Of a stretch of 37,057 bases of DNA, positions 16,428 through 27,093 are shown piece after piece. Each line of letters opens with the position of its first letter. The stretch's first letter is position 1. This DNA is from Hyphomicrobiales bacterium. Its GTDB lineage: Bacteria > Pseudomonadota > Alphaproteobacteria > Rhizobiales > Methyloligellaceae. The stretch is taken from the NCBI GenBank assembly GCA_028280515.1, contig JANQLP010000191.1, positions 1-37,057 of the forward strand, read 5' to 3'. Made by a program: the position numbers and the translations under genes. The notes beneath the pieces were generated by a model. That model made no database searches and was not told the origin of the DNA. It saw nothing but the letters and a program-made list of their open reading frames with translations.

Positions 16428-17090
16428 TCAGTACCATCTCGGCCGCACGCAGGCGCGTCCGGTGAAAACCCGCCCACCGGCGCAGGAGCAGGTGCCGCCG
16501 CTCGAATAGGCATAGCGGATGGCGGAGCATCGGGGCTTGCGCCGAACCGTCTTCTTGCGGGCCGGCTTCTTCTTCCTGACGGTCGCGGTGGGCTTGCGCG
16601 GCGCCGGGGCCGGAGTGACGCGCGGTGCAGGCGCGGCCGGTGCGGCTGCGGGCGCGGCAGGCTCCAGGCTGGCGAGCGTGTCGGGCAGGACTAGGTGCTC
16701 GCCTTCCGGCTTCAGGCTGTCGGCGGTCGAGGCAGCCGCTTGCTCCGCGACGACGAGAACGTCACAGTCATACTTCTGGTATTTCTCGATCGCCTCGCGG
16801 TTGTCCCTGGCTTCCACATGGGTGGCGGTGAGGCCCTTGTCCTCGAAGAACTTCGCCGCGGCGTCGGCCGACGGCGAGTTGGCCAGGGCGCAGAAATGGG
16901 CGCCGTCCAGCTCGCCGGCGGTTTTCACGCCGAAGGCTTCGCGGGTGACGAAGGCCCAGGGGCCGTTCGCCGCCGCCTTGGACGCGGCCGCTGCCGTTTG
17001 CGCCGATGAAGGTTGCGCGGCTGTCGCGATCAGGGGTGCTGCGGCAAGCGCGGCCAGCAGTGCGGTTTTCAGAATGTTCCGTGGTCTCAT
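16428..17090 (-). CDS. exported protein with one binding-protein-like lobe and basic Cys-rich tail
   Basis: A 220-residue protein with an N-terminal signal peptide (to about residue 31). Residues about 53-144 resemble the second lobe of polar-amino-acid periplasmic binding proteins of the AapJ type: GVKTAGELDGAHFC, then a KFFEDKGL segment, YQKYDCDVLVV and LVLPDTLASLEP follow the same order as in that family. The first lobe and hinge are missing. A Pro/Ala-rich linker leads to a strongly basic stretch (KKKPARKKTVRRKPR) and a C-terminus with four cysteines. ATG at 17090 is used; a GTG lies 9 bases upstream. It is unlikely to transport a solute alone; its real role is unknown. Confidence 0.72.
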   Translation of the reverse strand: MRPRNILKTALLAALAAAPLIATAAQPSSAQTAAAASKAAANGPWAFVTREAFGVKTAGELDGAHFCALANSPSADAAAKFFEDKGLTATHVEARDNREAIEKYQKYDCDVLVVAEQAAASTADSLKPEGEHLVLPDTLASLEPAAPAAAPAAPAPRVTPAPAPRKPTATVRKKKPARKKTVRRKPRCSAIRYAYSSGGTCSCAGGRVFTGRACVRPRWY

Positions 17091-17322
17091 GTCAGGCACA
17101 CCATCTCTCTAGGGTTTATCCGTCCGATGACGGGGAGATGGGTGCGCGGCTTACTCAACCGCAGTGATCCGCATCACAGATTTACGGGTTTGGAGGTGTG
17201 GGTTTGTGCGTCAGGCTCAATATTCGTTTCTGTTACTGATAATACAGAGGTCATTGGGTGATTAATTTCACACACTTCGAAACCATTTGTTGATTTGCAA
17301 TAACTGAACAGGATACTGCGAT

Positions 17323-18099
17323 ATGTTGATCGATCACGATGTCGATTCGGTCTTTAGCCAGACGCTCTCATGTTTGGTTAAGGCATTTCGGCAAATCGAA
17401 GATGCAGTCCCGCCGCCAGCCCTTCTTAGTGTTCAAGGCGATGCGGCATTTCGATATCAAGAAAAGTCCCTTGAACAAGCTTTGGTGCAAAAGTTGGCTC
17501 GCGTAGTCAGTGGGCTAGGAGCTGCAAGAGTCCTCTTGGAGCATGGCTATACCCAAGAACTCGCGACACTTCAGAGGACCCTAGATGAATTCGGCGAGGA
17601 TATTGTCTTCCTAGGATTGCCATTATTGGGCGAAGAACGTACGGAGCTTCATGATCGATATCTGGCCGCATTTTATGAGGAGGAGTTTAATGAGGATGGT
17701 GACCCGTTGGCATCGCCGCAGCGGCGACCAATGATCCTGCGGAGAAAGATACGCGCTGCAATCGCAAGAGCAGAACACGCGCCGACGAATCCAAGCTTCC
17801 ATTCGGAGATATTGCGCACGATCAACAAGCTATATTCCGGATATGTCCATGGTGCATCTCCACAAATCATGGACATGTTTGGAGGAAAACCTCCACACTT
17901 CCATGTTTCAGGAATGTTGGGCACACCTCGGATTCCCTCCGCGACCTACGGCCTTTGGAACTGTTTTTGCCGAGCAATCAACTGGACTATGGCTGTTGCG
18001 CTTGCATTGCAGCTGTATCCACTCTCCGACGAACTAATGAGACTCCGCGCGACCTTTGAAAAGCAAAGCGGTTGGAAACCCGCTGAGAATCTTGGTTAG
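17323..18099 (+). CDS. unrecognised protein in AT-rich island
   Basis: A 258-residue soluble protein with no signal peptide or membrane helix. Predicted mostly helical: an early EKSLEQALVQKLARVVSGL region, a LQRTLDEFGEDIVFL helix near 90-105 and a YSGYVHGASPQIMDMFGG motif near 172-189. The latter pattern and layout faintly recall DUF5677-type proteins, but I cannot assign it firmly. Base composition and codon use are AT-richer than in nearby genes, a sign of transfer. The start codon sequence is GCGATATGTTG, and ATG at 17323 is the first in frame. Confidence 0.65.
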   Translation: MLIDHDVDSVFSQTLSCLVKAFRQIEDAVPPPALLSVQGDAAFRYQEKSLEQALVQKLARVVSGLGAARVLLEHGYTQELATLQRTLDEFGEDIVFLGLPLLGEERTELHDRYLAAFYEEEFNEDGDPLASPQRRPMILRRKIRAAIARAEHAPTNPSFHSEILRTINKLYSGYVHGASPQIMDMFGGKPPHFHVSGMLGTPRIPSATYGLWNCFCRAINWTMAVALALQLYPLSDELMRLRATFEKQSGWKPAENLG

Positions 18100-18360
18100 C
18101 CCACATCCTGTACACCAAGTGAACTTGGTCGGGTCGAACCATCCGTGCCCAGAATGCGCATTTTCAGATGATGAGTGAGGCGTCGGCAAGTGAGGAGTAT
18201 GCGGGACCATTTTGTCACCACAGCTATCAGCGTTTTGCCGGCGGACAAAGGTGTGGATTTTTCTTTGTTCTTTACTAACTCCCATGACGAGCAGGACTTC
18301 GATAACACGGTGCAGTGGATCAAGTGGCTCTATTTGGGCAGTTAGATAGCAGGCACGTGG
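18100..18360. other. intergenic stretch with possible gene remnants
   Basis: Two short plus-strand frames look coding-like but are truncated: one ends at the stop just after a CPECAFSDDE segment (about 18145-18177), with a zinc-ribbon-like CxxC; the other follows immediately in a different frame (see 18175). This could be a decayed gene broken by frameshift. No repeat or RNA was seen. Confidence 0.35.
18175..18345 (+). pseudogene. short open frame, possible remnant
   Basis: A 56-codon frame from GTG at 18175 (or 48 codons from ATG at 18199, which has GAGGAG directly before it). It ends WIKWLYLGS. Amino-acid content looks protein-like (FVTTAISVLPADKGVDFSL), but nothing was recognised. It may be a real small gene or the tail of a broken one; the evidence does not separate these. 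Confidence 0.3.
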
Positions 18361-19377
18361 TTAGCCTACTGCAGCGGCGATAGACGGGCGCAACTGTGAG
18401 AAGAACTCATTGGCCTTCCAAGGAAACAAGCGCGGCATGTTTCTCTTTGAAATTCGCCGTTTAAGAGAATCACGAATTAACTGATGGTTTTCATCGTGAA
18501 TGCCGCTCACGGTTGCCCAAACATCGCGATTTTCATGGCGCTTCCCGCCGATTGGATCAAACAATGAGAGATTTTGTTCGTGGAAACCGAAGCCAATGAT
18601 GATAACCAATTTGGACTGATTTATTAGCCGATCAATTTGAGCAACCAAGTCGTATTGACTTCTCTCCGTATAGGTTCGGATCTTCTCTGCAAGTTCAAAA
18701 AGATTCCGATTTCCTCCAAACGGCATGCCTCCGGTTTCTTGCCAATCCAAAGGCCCCAACGACCCATATGGTCTTACGACACTGAGCTCGCCCATTGCTT
18801 CTCGCGCGGCATCATCACTCAAACCGGCCCTTGCCTGCAAACTCCAATAAAGGAAATGTTCTAAAGTGCGATCATAATTGAAATTGATAAATCGTACTTT
18901 TGAAAAAATTTCATTTGTTTCTTCCTTTTTTATTCCGCTTGTGGCAATTGATAAAAATTGAGTGAGCCAGTTATCTTCAGAACTTAAGTAGATCGCGTTC
19001 TCTGGATCATGCCTATTGTGCAACCAGCTCTTATTTTCAGATTCGAGTACGATTTTAGCGATCGAAAGCTTGCCGAGTAATACGGTTTTTTCGTCTGATG
19101 AATGATAGTGTAGAGCTTCGTCGATCGATGGAAATATTGACATCGACTCGGAAAGTCTGTTTCCGCCAGCTGTGAATTCGTTGACTTCGGCCAATTCGTA
19201 TTTTTGCCGTAGAACCTGAAGTAGTTGGTCATCGCCTCCAATTTGACGGCTGAAAGGCACTTCGAATCGAAATCTCACAGCACTCGCTATTTTGTCTTTT
19301 AGCTCGATGCCAGTTGGCAAAGAAAACTCTTTGCTTGCGCCAGCACCTATTATGAATGTGGTTTCGGTTCGGAACAT
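18361..19377 (-). CDS. SIR2-like domain protein
   Basis: A 338-residue protein with the SIR2-like Rossmann pattern: GAGASKE at residues 11-17, the NYD motif at 167-169 in FNYDRTLE, and the late VIIIGFGFHEQN strand-turn at 258-269. At the position where sirtuin-like enzymes carry the catalytic His (HGS) this protein reads RPYGSLG, so Tyr204 replaces His. SIR2-like proteins are frequent effectors of anti-phage defence that deplete NAD, but with the His lost that activity is uncertain. The gene starts 8 bases after the uvrA stop on the same strand with no terminator between, so it is probably read from the uvrA transcript. Its composition is AT-rich, a sign of transfer. Confidence 0.82.
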   Translation of the reverse strand: MFRTETTFIIGAGASKEFSLPTGIELKDKIASAVRFRFEVPFSRQIGGDDQLLQVLRQKYELAEVNEFTAGGNRLSESMSIFPSIDEALHYHSSDEKTVLLGKLSIAKIVLESENKSWLHNRHDPENAIYLSSEDNWLTQFLSIATSGIKKEETNEIFSKVRFINFNYDRTLEHFLYWSLQARAGLSDDAAREAMGELSVVRPYGSLGPLDWQETGGMPFGGNRNLFELAEKIRTYTERSQYDLVAQIDRLINQSKLVIIIGFGFHEQNLSLFDPIGGKRHENRDVWATVSGIHDENHQLIRDSLKRRISKRNMPRLFPWKANEFFSQLRPSIAAAVG

Positions 19378-19385
19378 GTCCGGAA

Positions 19386-22322
<2,937 letters not shown>

Positions 22323-22405
22323 TGTGTCCCTTACGCGTGAGGGCCCGCCCCGGATTAGACCGGCACGGCGTCAGGCACAAGATGGCACATCTCACATGTC
22401 AACAG

Positions 22406-22429
22406 AAAGGCGGCCCGGAGGCCGCCTTT
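22406..22429. terminator. hairpin terminator between MAPEG gene and uvrA
   Basis: Arms AAAGGCGGCC (22406-22415) and GGCCGCCTTT (22420-22429) with loop CGGA form a perfect 10-bp stem. T-runs are only three long, so termination may be partial. It lies downstream of the MAPEG gene on the minus strand and should separate it from uvrA. Confidence 0.7.
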
Positions 22430-22461
22430 GAATAGGATCGAAGATGTTCGGATTCGACCTG

Positions 22462-23172
22462 TTAGATCGGGATGGCTATCCCTGTGATCATCCGCACCAG
22501 CAGCCAGATGAAGACACCGACCGTCGGATAGAAGGTGAGGCCGAAGCCGAACGCCCTGAGATAGGGGTTCTTGTGATAGCCGACCCAGAACAGGACGCGT
22601 CCGATGAGGAACAGCGACGTCAGGATCGGGATCGAGTGGCCTTCCATGTGCGGCGCGTAGAGCGCGATGCCGCCGAGGCCGACCACGAACAGGATGAACT
22701 GTTCCGTGGTGTTCAGGATGAAACGGGTGTTGATGTCGAGGGCGGAGTTGGGCTTGACCTTCTGGCCGACCCACATATCCGGATTGAGCCGCTGCGCGGC
22801 AACGATGGCGATGGCGAGCACGGCCGGCAGCACCGCATAGATCGAGCACTGGATCATCAGCACCAGCCGGTCGATCGCTGTCCACGACTCCGGTCGCCAG
22901 GTGACGATCTCCTTCATGCCGATGTAATAGGTCAGCGCAAACAGCCAGTTACCGACGAGAACTTTCACAAAAGGCCAGGTCTTGCGCGAGAAGCCGAACG
23001 GACCCCGCCCCATGATGCGGGCGCGCTCCTTCCTGCGTCTGCGAACAGCCTCGGGACTCATAAAGTCTCCGCTCTCCAAGTCGATTGGCTCACCGGTTTC
23101 CGCCCGGGCTTCGGGCACGGCGCCGGTTTGCGTTTCTTGCCGCTCATAAGCAATGACAGCCGTGTTGGCCAT
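22462..23172 (-). CDS. MAPEG-family membrane protein
   Basis: A 236-residue inner-membrane protein. A polar N-terminus of about 65 residues precedes four or five hydrophobic helices. The MAPEG signature appears as NTTEQFILFVVGL, then RVLFWVGYHKNPYLRAFG and LTFYPTVG. MAPEG members include microsomal glutathione transferases and leukotriene synthases, while most bacterial ones are uncharacterised. The start ATG at 23172 follows GAAAG. It sits between uvrA and ssb, and the LexA-type box lies 134 bases upstream of its start. Confidence 0.88.
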   Translation of the reverse strand: MANTAVIAYERQETQTGAVPEARAETGEPIDLESGDFMSPEAVRRRRKERARIMGRGPFGFSRKTWPFVKVLVGNWLFALTYYIGMKEIVTWRPESWTAIDRLVLMIQCSIYAVLPAVLAIAIVAAQRLNPDMWVGQKVKPNSALDINTRFILNTTEQFILFVVGLGGIALYAPHMEGHSIPILTSLFLIGRVLFWVGYHKNPYLRAFGFGLTFYPTVGVFIWLLVRMITGIAIPI

Positions 23173-23305
23173 GATTTTTCTTTCCAATGGTTGCTGGGAG
23201 GGTCAAAACCGCGCACTTCGCACGCAAACGTTGCGTACGGGCCACAGTTCCCGCGTGAAAGGCGCGGAATAGCCATTGCATTGCGGCAATCATGTGATTA
23301 TGTTG

Positions 23306-23320
23306 GAACATAGCATGAAC
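23306..23320. promoter_or_regulatory. LexA-type SOS operator GAAC-N7-GAAC
   Basis: GAAC (23306-23309), seven bases, GAAC (23317-23320): an exact match to the alphaproteobacterial LexA site (GTTC-N7-GTTC on the other strand). It is 134 bases upstream of the MAPEG start and about 240 bases upstream of ssb, in the 387-base divergent region 23173-23559. That region has no other gene. Confidence 0.75.
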
Positions 23321-23370
23321 ATTTATGGTTTTGTCCCGATTGTTACGCAATTGTCATGCCGGATACGGGC

Positions 23371-23398
23371 TGTGGACAGGATTCGACAGGTGTGGACA
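23371..23398. repeat. two TGTGGACA direct repeats upstream of ssb
   Basis: TGTGGACA at 23371-23378 and 23391-23398, 20 bases apart, 162-189 bases upstream of ssb. The complement TTGTCCACA differs from a DnaA box by one base. Function is unknown. Confidence 0.35.
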
Positions 23399-23559
23399 AG
23401 GACATATGCGCGCTGGCGGTGTGTCTCGGGGGCGCGATATTGTGGCGTCGATTCGAACGGGTGTGGCGGTTTGCAGCTCCGGGAGATGCCAGCGCTCTGC
23501 GGCTGATATGGGGGCGTCAGAGTTAACAAACGCTAAACGGTGCCGGAAAGGAACGGACA

Positions 23560-24033
23560 ATGGCCGGATCGGTCAACAAAGTGATTCTTATCGGAAATTT
23601 GGGCGCGGACCCGGAAATCAGAAGCACGCAGGACGGGCGCCCGGTCGCCAATCTGCGCGTCGCGACCACCGAGAGCTGGCGCGACAAGTCGTCGGGCGAG
23701 CGGCGTGAGCGGACCGAATGGCACCGCGTCGTGATATTCAACGAAGGTCTGTGCCGGATTGCCGAGCAATATCTGAAGAAGGGCTCGAAGGTTTATCTCG
23801 AAGGCCAGCTTCAGACCCGCAAATGGGAGGACCAGAGCGGGCAGGAGCGCTATACTACGGAGGTGGTGCTGCAGGGCTTCAATTCGTCGCTGACCATGCT
23901 CGACTCCCGCGCAAGCAGCGGTTCCGGCGACTATGCCGGATCGAACGGCAATGGCGGCGGCTTCGGCAAGTCGGGACCGATGGATTCCGGCGGCTCGTTC
24001 GACAAGGAAATCGACGACGAGATCCCGTTCTAG
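23560..24033 (+). CDS. ssb: single-stranded DNA-binding protein
   Basis: A 157-residue protein that coats single-stranded DNA in replication, recombination and repair. The N-terminal OB fold (about 1-110) starts with the typical [19 protein letters not shown] pattern and contains [10 protein letters not shown] and [15 protein letters not shown] glycine- and serine-rich linker follows, and the acidic tip ends DDEIPF, the site for partner proteins. ATG at 23560 has AAAGGA upstream. It is divergent from the MAPEG gene across the region containing the LexA-type box. Confidence 0.98.
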   Translation: MAGSVNKVILIGNLGADPEIRSTQDGRPVANLRVATTESWRDKSSGERRERTEWHRVVIFNEGLCRIAEQYLKKGSKVYLEGQLQTRKWEDQSGQERYTTEVVLQGFNSSLTMLDSRASSGSGDYAGSNGNGGGFGKSGPMDSGGSFDKEIDDEIPF

Positions 24034-24046
24034 GCAGGTTGGGCCA

Positions 24047-24075
24047 AACCGCGTTTAATCAGTGTTTGCGCGGTT
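24047..24075. terminator. weak candidate terminator after ssb
   Basis: AACCGCG (24047-24053) and CGCGGTT (24069-24075) form a 7-bp stem with a 15-base loop, between the convergent ssb and GFA-family genes. No strong T-run follows. Confidence 0.35.
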
Positions 24076-24116
24076 GAGCTTGTGCAGTTCACCGTTGTTG
24101 TCCGGCACTCTTTGTG

Positions 24117-24545
24117 TCAGTCCGGTTCCCGGCGGAAGCACGTGGCGTGATCAGGTATCACAACGCCGGGGAGTTTGCTGTCTGTCCAGATATGAACGGC
24201 CAGCGTGACATCGGGCGGCTCGTCCAATGAGCCACCCTTTATGCTCAAGGTCTCGGCCTTCTCCTTGTCTCCGTGCCAAAGACGTGATCCGCAGTCCGGA
24301 CAGAAGAAGCAATCGATCGTCCGTCCGCTGTCGGCGAGGCGCGACCAGTGTTTCAGTTCCCCCTGAAGCAGCCGGACATCGGCGCTGCGCACGATCACTG
24401 AAAGACCGAAGGCGGAGGCCGATTGCTTCCGGCATTCGGCACAGTGGCAGATATAGATTTCGAGGGCAGGGGCCGTGACCACATATCGAACGGCGCCGCA
24501 TTGACAGCCGCCGGCCATCGTCTGTTTGCTCGACTTCCCGCCCAT
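24117..24545 (-). CDS. GFA-family (CENP-V/GFA-like) zinc protein
   Basis: A 142-residue protein of the GFA family, named for glutathione-dependent formaldehyde-activating enzyme; most bacterial members have no proven reaction. Zinc-binding cysteines are all visible: GGCQCGAVRY near the start, CHCAECRK in the middle and CPDCGSRLW later. ATG at 24545 is used; a second in-frame ATG lies 27 bases further in and could also start it. It follows the 31-codon membrane gene and the cation transporter on the same strand. Confidence 0.87.
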   Translation of the reverse strand: MGGKSSKQTMAGGCQCGAVRYVVTAPALEIYICHCAECRKQSASAFGLSVIVRSADVRLLQGELKHWSRLADSGRTIDCFFCPDCGSRLWHGDKEKAETLSIKGGSLDEPPDVTLAVHIWTDSKLPGVVIPDHATCFRREPD

Positions 24546-24588
24546 CGTTATCGCATTTCGATCCCTGCAGCCTTGCAGCAAGTCATGG

Positions 24589-24684
24589 CTACTTGCGGCC
24601 CTTCCACCACATCCAGAGATAGCCGAGGAGCATATAGACGACGATGACCAGAAGGGCGGCGGCTATCCACTCATAGTACATCAT
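24589..24684 (-). CDS. 31-residue single-pass membrane protein
   Basis: A very short gene on the minus strand. The product starts MMYYEW, has one hydrophobic helix (about residues 6-27) and ends in a basic WWKGRK tail, an orientation signal that would leave the C-terminus in the cytosol. AGGAG lies about 10 bases before the start. It begins 44 bases after the cation transporter stop and ends 43 bases before the GFA start on the same strand, so it may belong to that transcript. No family was recognised. Confidence 0.6.
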   Translation of the reverse strand: MMYYEWIAAALLVIVVYMLLGYLWMWWKGRK

Positions 24685-24728
24685 CGCGTGTTGGCTCCTG
24701 GGTTGCGCACCGGTCCCTTGAAGGTCCG

Positions 24729-25697
24729 CTAACCGTTCTTGCGCTCCGAGCGTTGAATGCGGCGTTCGGCGGCCGCCTCGCGGTCATGGTCGCGTTCCGA
24801 CTGCACCTCGATGAAAAGACGCTTGATGTCGGGAAAGCGCGCCTTGATGTCCCGCTCCAGCTTGTAGATCGTCTGCTCCACGCGCCCGGCGTTCAACTCG
24901 TCGTGGAAATCGAGACTGAGCGCCAGGAGTATGTCGTTGGGCGCGAGGTGCATGGTCCGCATTTCGTTGATGTGGCGCACGGCCTGGGTGCGCCCGACGA
25001 TCCCCCGCACGCCTTGCCTCAACGTGCGGCTCGCTGCCTCGCCGATCAGCAGGCCTTTTGTCTCATAGGCCAGCAGCGCGGCGGTGCCGGCGAGGATCAT
25101 GCCGATCACGACCGAGGCGGCGCCGTCCGCCCACATAATGTCGAGCATGTCGGCGCAGGCAACGCCAATCAGCGCCGCAATGAGACCCAGCATGGCGGCC
25201 GTGTCCTCGAACAGCACCGTGAAGATCGTCGGGTCCTTGGAGCGCTGGACGGCTTCGAAGATGCCGAAATTGCCGCGGACCTTTCCAAACTCCTTGTAGG
25301 CCACCCACCAGGCGACGGCCTCGAAGACCATGGCCAATCCGAGAACGATGTAGTTGATGTAAGGCGACGTGATCGGGTGGGGATGCAGCAGTTTCTGGAT
25401 GCCCTCGTAGAACGAGATGCCGGCGCCGAGGCCGAAGATGAGAATGGCGACGACAAAACTCCAGAAGTAGATCTCCGAGCCATAGCCGAACGGGTGCGCG
25501 GCGTCGGGCGGGCGCCTGGAGCGCTTGATGCCGTGGAGCAGCAGGCCCTGGTTGCCGGTATCCACGACCGAGTGCACCGCCTCCGAAAACATGGCGGACG
25601 AGCCGGTTATGGTTGCGGCGATGAACTTGGTGATGGCGATGAGCCCGTTGCCGGCGAGGGCGGCGTAGATGACTTTTTTCGAACCCTTCGCCGCCAT
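24729..25697 (-). CDS. cation diffusion facilitator transporter
   Basis: A 322-residue inner-membrane metal exporter of the CDF family, six helices followed by a cytosolic domain. The TM2 metal motif is present as H42xxxD46 in SEAVHSVVD. In TM5, where many members have HxxxD, this one has LFEDTAAMLG (E164-D165), as I recall for the SLC30A9-like subgroup. Metal specificity cannot be read with confidence; zinc or manganese are usual. The C-terminus is charged. It starts 3 bases after the stop of the aldolase-like gene, implying coupled expression. Confidence 0.92.
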   Translation of the reverse strand: MAAKGSKKVIYAALAGNGLIAITKFIAATITGSSAMFSEAVHSVVDTGNQGLLLHGIKRSRRPPDAAHPFGYGSEIYFWSFVVAILIFGLGAGISFYEGIQKLLHPHPITSPYINYIVLGLAMVFEAVAWWVAYKEFGKVRGNFGIFEAVQRSKDPTIFTVLFEDTAAMLGLIAALIGVACADMLDIMWADGAASVVIGMILAGTAALLAYETKGLLIGEAASRTLRQGVRGIVGRTQAVRHINEMRTMHLAPNDILLALSLDFHDELNAGRVEQTIYKLERDIKARFPDIKRLFIEVQSERDHDREAAAERRIQRSERKNG

Positions 25698-25700
25698 GCC

Positions 25701-26831
25701 CTACCAGCCGTTGACCCTCGGCCAGCTCTCCGCGATTTCGCCATCTCGCACCACGTCATAGGCGTCGTATGCGGCGCAGGTCATGCAGGTGTGCACCGGC
25801 ATGACGCGCACCTGCGCGCCGACCGGCAATCGGTCGAACCAGGTTTCATCCGGGACGGGCACAATGCCATGTTCCTGATACACCTTGTCGACGCTGAGCC
25901 CTTCCAGCCGCTCGAGCGTACCGGCATCGCACAGATAGCCGTATCGGGTGTCCGGAGCGAAGGTGTTGGAACTGTCGTCCTTTGACAGGGCCAGCGCTCC
26001 GGAATCGAGGACGAGGCTTCGTCCGGCGCGGTTGTGCCCGATGACGGTGGCGAGCACGGTGACCGCGATGTCGTCGAGCGTGCAGATGTTGCGTGAGTAT
26101 TGCGCCAGATCCCAGAACAGGTAGACGCCGGCGCGGGCTTCGGTAACGCCTTCGAGGTGACGTGCGAAAAGAACGGTCGGCGTGGATCCGACGCTGACGA
26201 TCCGGCAGTCGTGCCCCTCCGCGCGCAGCGCGTTCGCGGAATCGGCGGCGGCGGCGCGTTCCACATCGGCCAGGTCGGCGATCTGCTCGGGATCATCGAG
26301 CGCGTAGGAGTGTCCTGCATGGGTCATCACGCCGGCAAGCGAGAGGGCGTTCGACTGGTTCAGTGCGCCGGCGATGGCGAGAAGCTCAGGCGACACGGGC
26401 TGCACGCCGGAGCGATGCTCCCCGCAGTCGATCTCGATCAGGAAGTCGAATGTCGCGCCGAGTTCGTTCGCTTTGGCGTCCACCGCTTCGACCAGCGCCA
26501 CGCTGTCGGTGACCAGAATGACGCACGCCTTCGTTGCCCGCTGGATGCGGTCGGCATGGGCCAGTTTCGTCGGCGCGGTTGCCGCCGCGCACAGAATGTC
26601 CGTGTATCCGGCTTCGGCAAACGCTTCCGCCTCGCGCAGCGTTGAGACGGTGATGGCACCGGCCTTGTCGGGCACGGCACATTCCGCGACCTTCACGGAC
26701 TTGGGTGTTTTCAGATGCGGTCGCAGCGTGACGCCGAGTTCCGCGCACCGGGCGGCCATGACATCGATGTTCCGCTGCAGCCGATCCGGGTCGAGCAGCA
26801 GGCGAGGGGTCTCAGCGTCGGAAAGTCTCAT
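25701..26831 (-). CDS. D-threonine aldolase-like PLP enzyme (alanine racemase N-terminal fold)
   Basis: A 376-residue PLP enzyme of the fold-type III (alanine racemase-like) DSD1/D-threonine aldolase group. The PLP lysine is likely K41 in LRPHLKTPK. Near the C-terminus the metal-binding HxC pair is H347-T-C349 in MPVHTCMTC, characteristic of metal-dependent D-threonine aldolase and D-serine dehydratase-like members. The substrate cannot be told from sequence alone. The gene leads a short unit with the cation transporter (3-base gap), and the metal dependence makes that pairing suggestive but not proof of a link. Confidence 0.88.
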   Translation of the reverse strand: MRLSDAETPRLLLDPDRLQRNIDVMAARCAELGVTLRPHLKTPKSVKVAECAVPDKAGAITVSTLREAEAFAEAGYTDILCAAATAPTKLAHADRIQRATKACVILVTDSVALVEAVDAKANELGATFDFLIEIDCGEHRSGVQPVSPELLAIAGALNQSNALSLAGVMTHAGHSYALDDPEQIADLADVERAAAADSANALRAEGHDCRIVSVGSTPTVLFARHLEGVTEARAGVYLFWDLAQYSRNICTLDDIAVTVLATVIGHNRAGRSLVLDSGALALSKDDSSNTFAPDTRYGYLCDAGTLERLEGLSVDKVYQEHGIVPVPDETWFDRLPVGAQVRVMPVHTCMTCAAYDAYDVVRDGEIAESWPRVNGW

Positions 26832-27093
26832 GGGCGGTACCGGACAAGGTTGAATGCGATTGCACGTAGGCGCGACCCTAGATCACGATGGCCCGAGGTG
26901 GAACCACCTAAGGCGATAAACGTCATCGACACGTCCATAGATCGCATGGAATGGCGCGAAATGCCGGAGTCCAATCTTCCTGACCCTGCCAGAGCGTTGG
27001 CCTCTGTTGCTAACGACGGTCTTCTGCGCACGTCGGGAAATGCTAGACTGACACTCCCTCGCGTAACCTGATTGGAATTCGGAGTTCGGCCTG

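Noticed and set aside
17323-19377. Two-gene toxin-antitoxin or defence operon in the AT-rich island
   Set aside because: The two genes are convergent and 261 bases apart, so they cannot share a transcript; a functional link remains unproven.
23371-23398. Replication origin suggested by DnaA-box-like repeats near ssb
   Set aside because: Only two copies, each with a mismatch, no AT-rich unwinding region and no origin-linked genes.
24753-25985. A 410-codon open frame on the plus strand
   Set aside because: Antisense to the cation transporter and aldolase-like genes, both of which have clear motifs.
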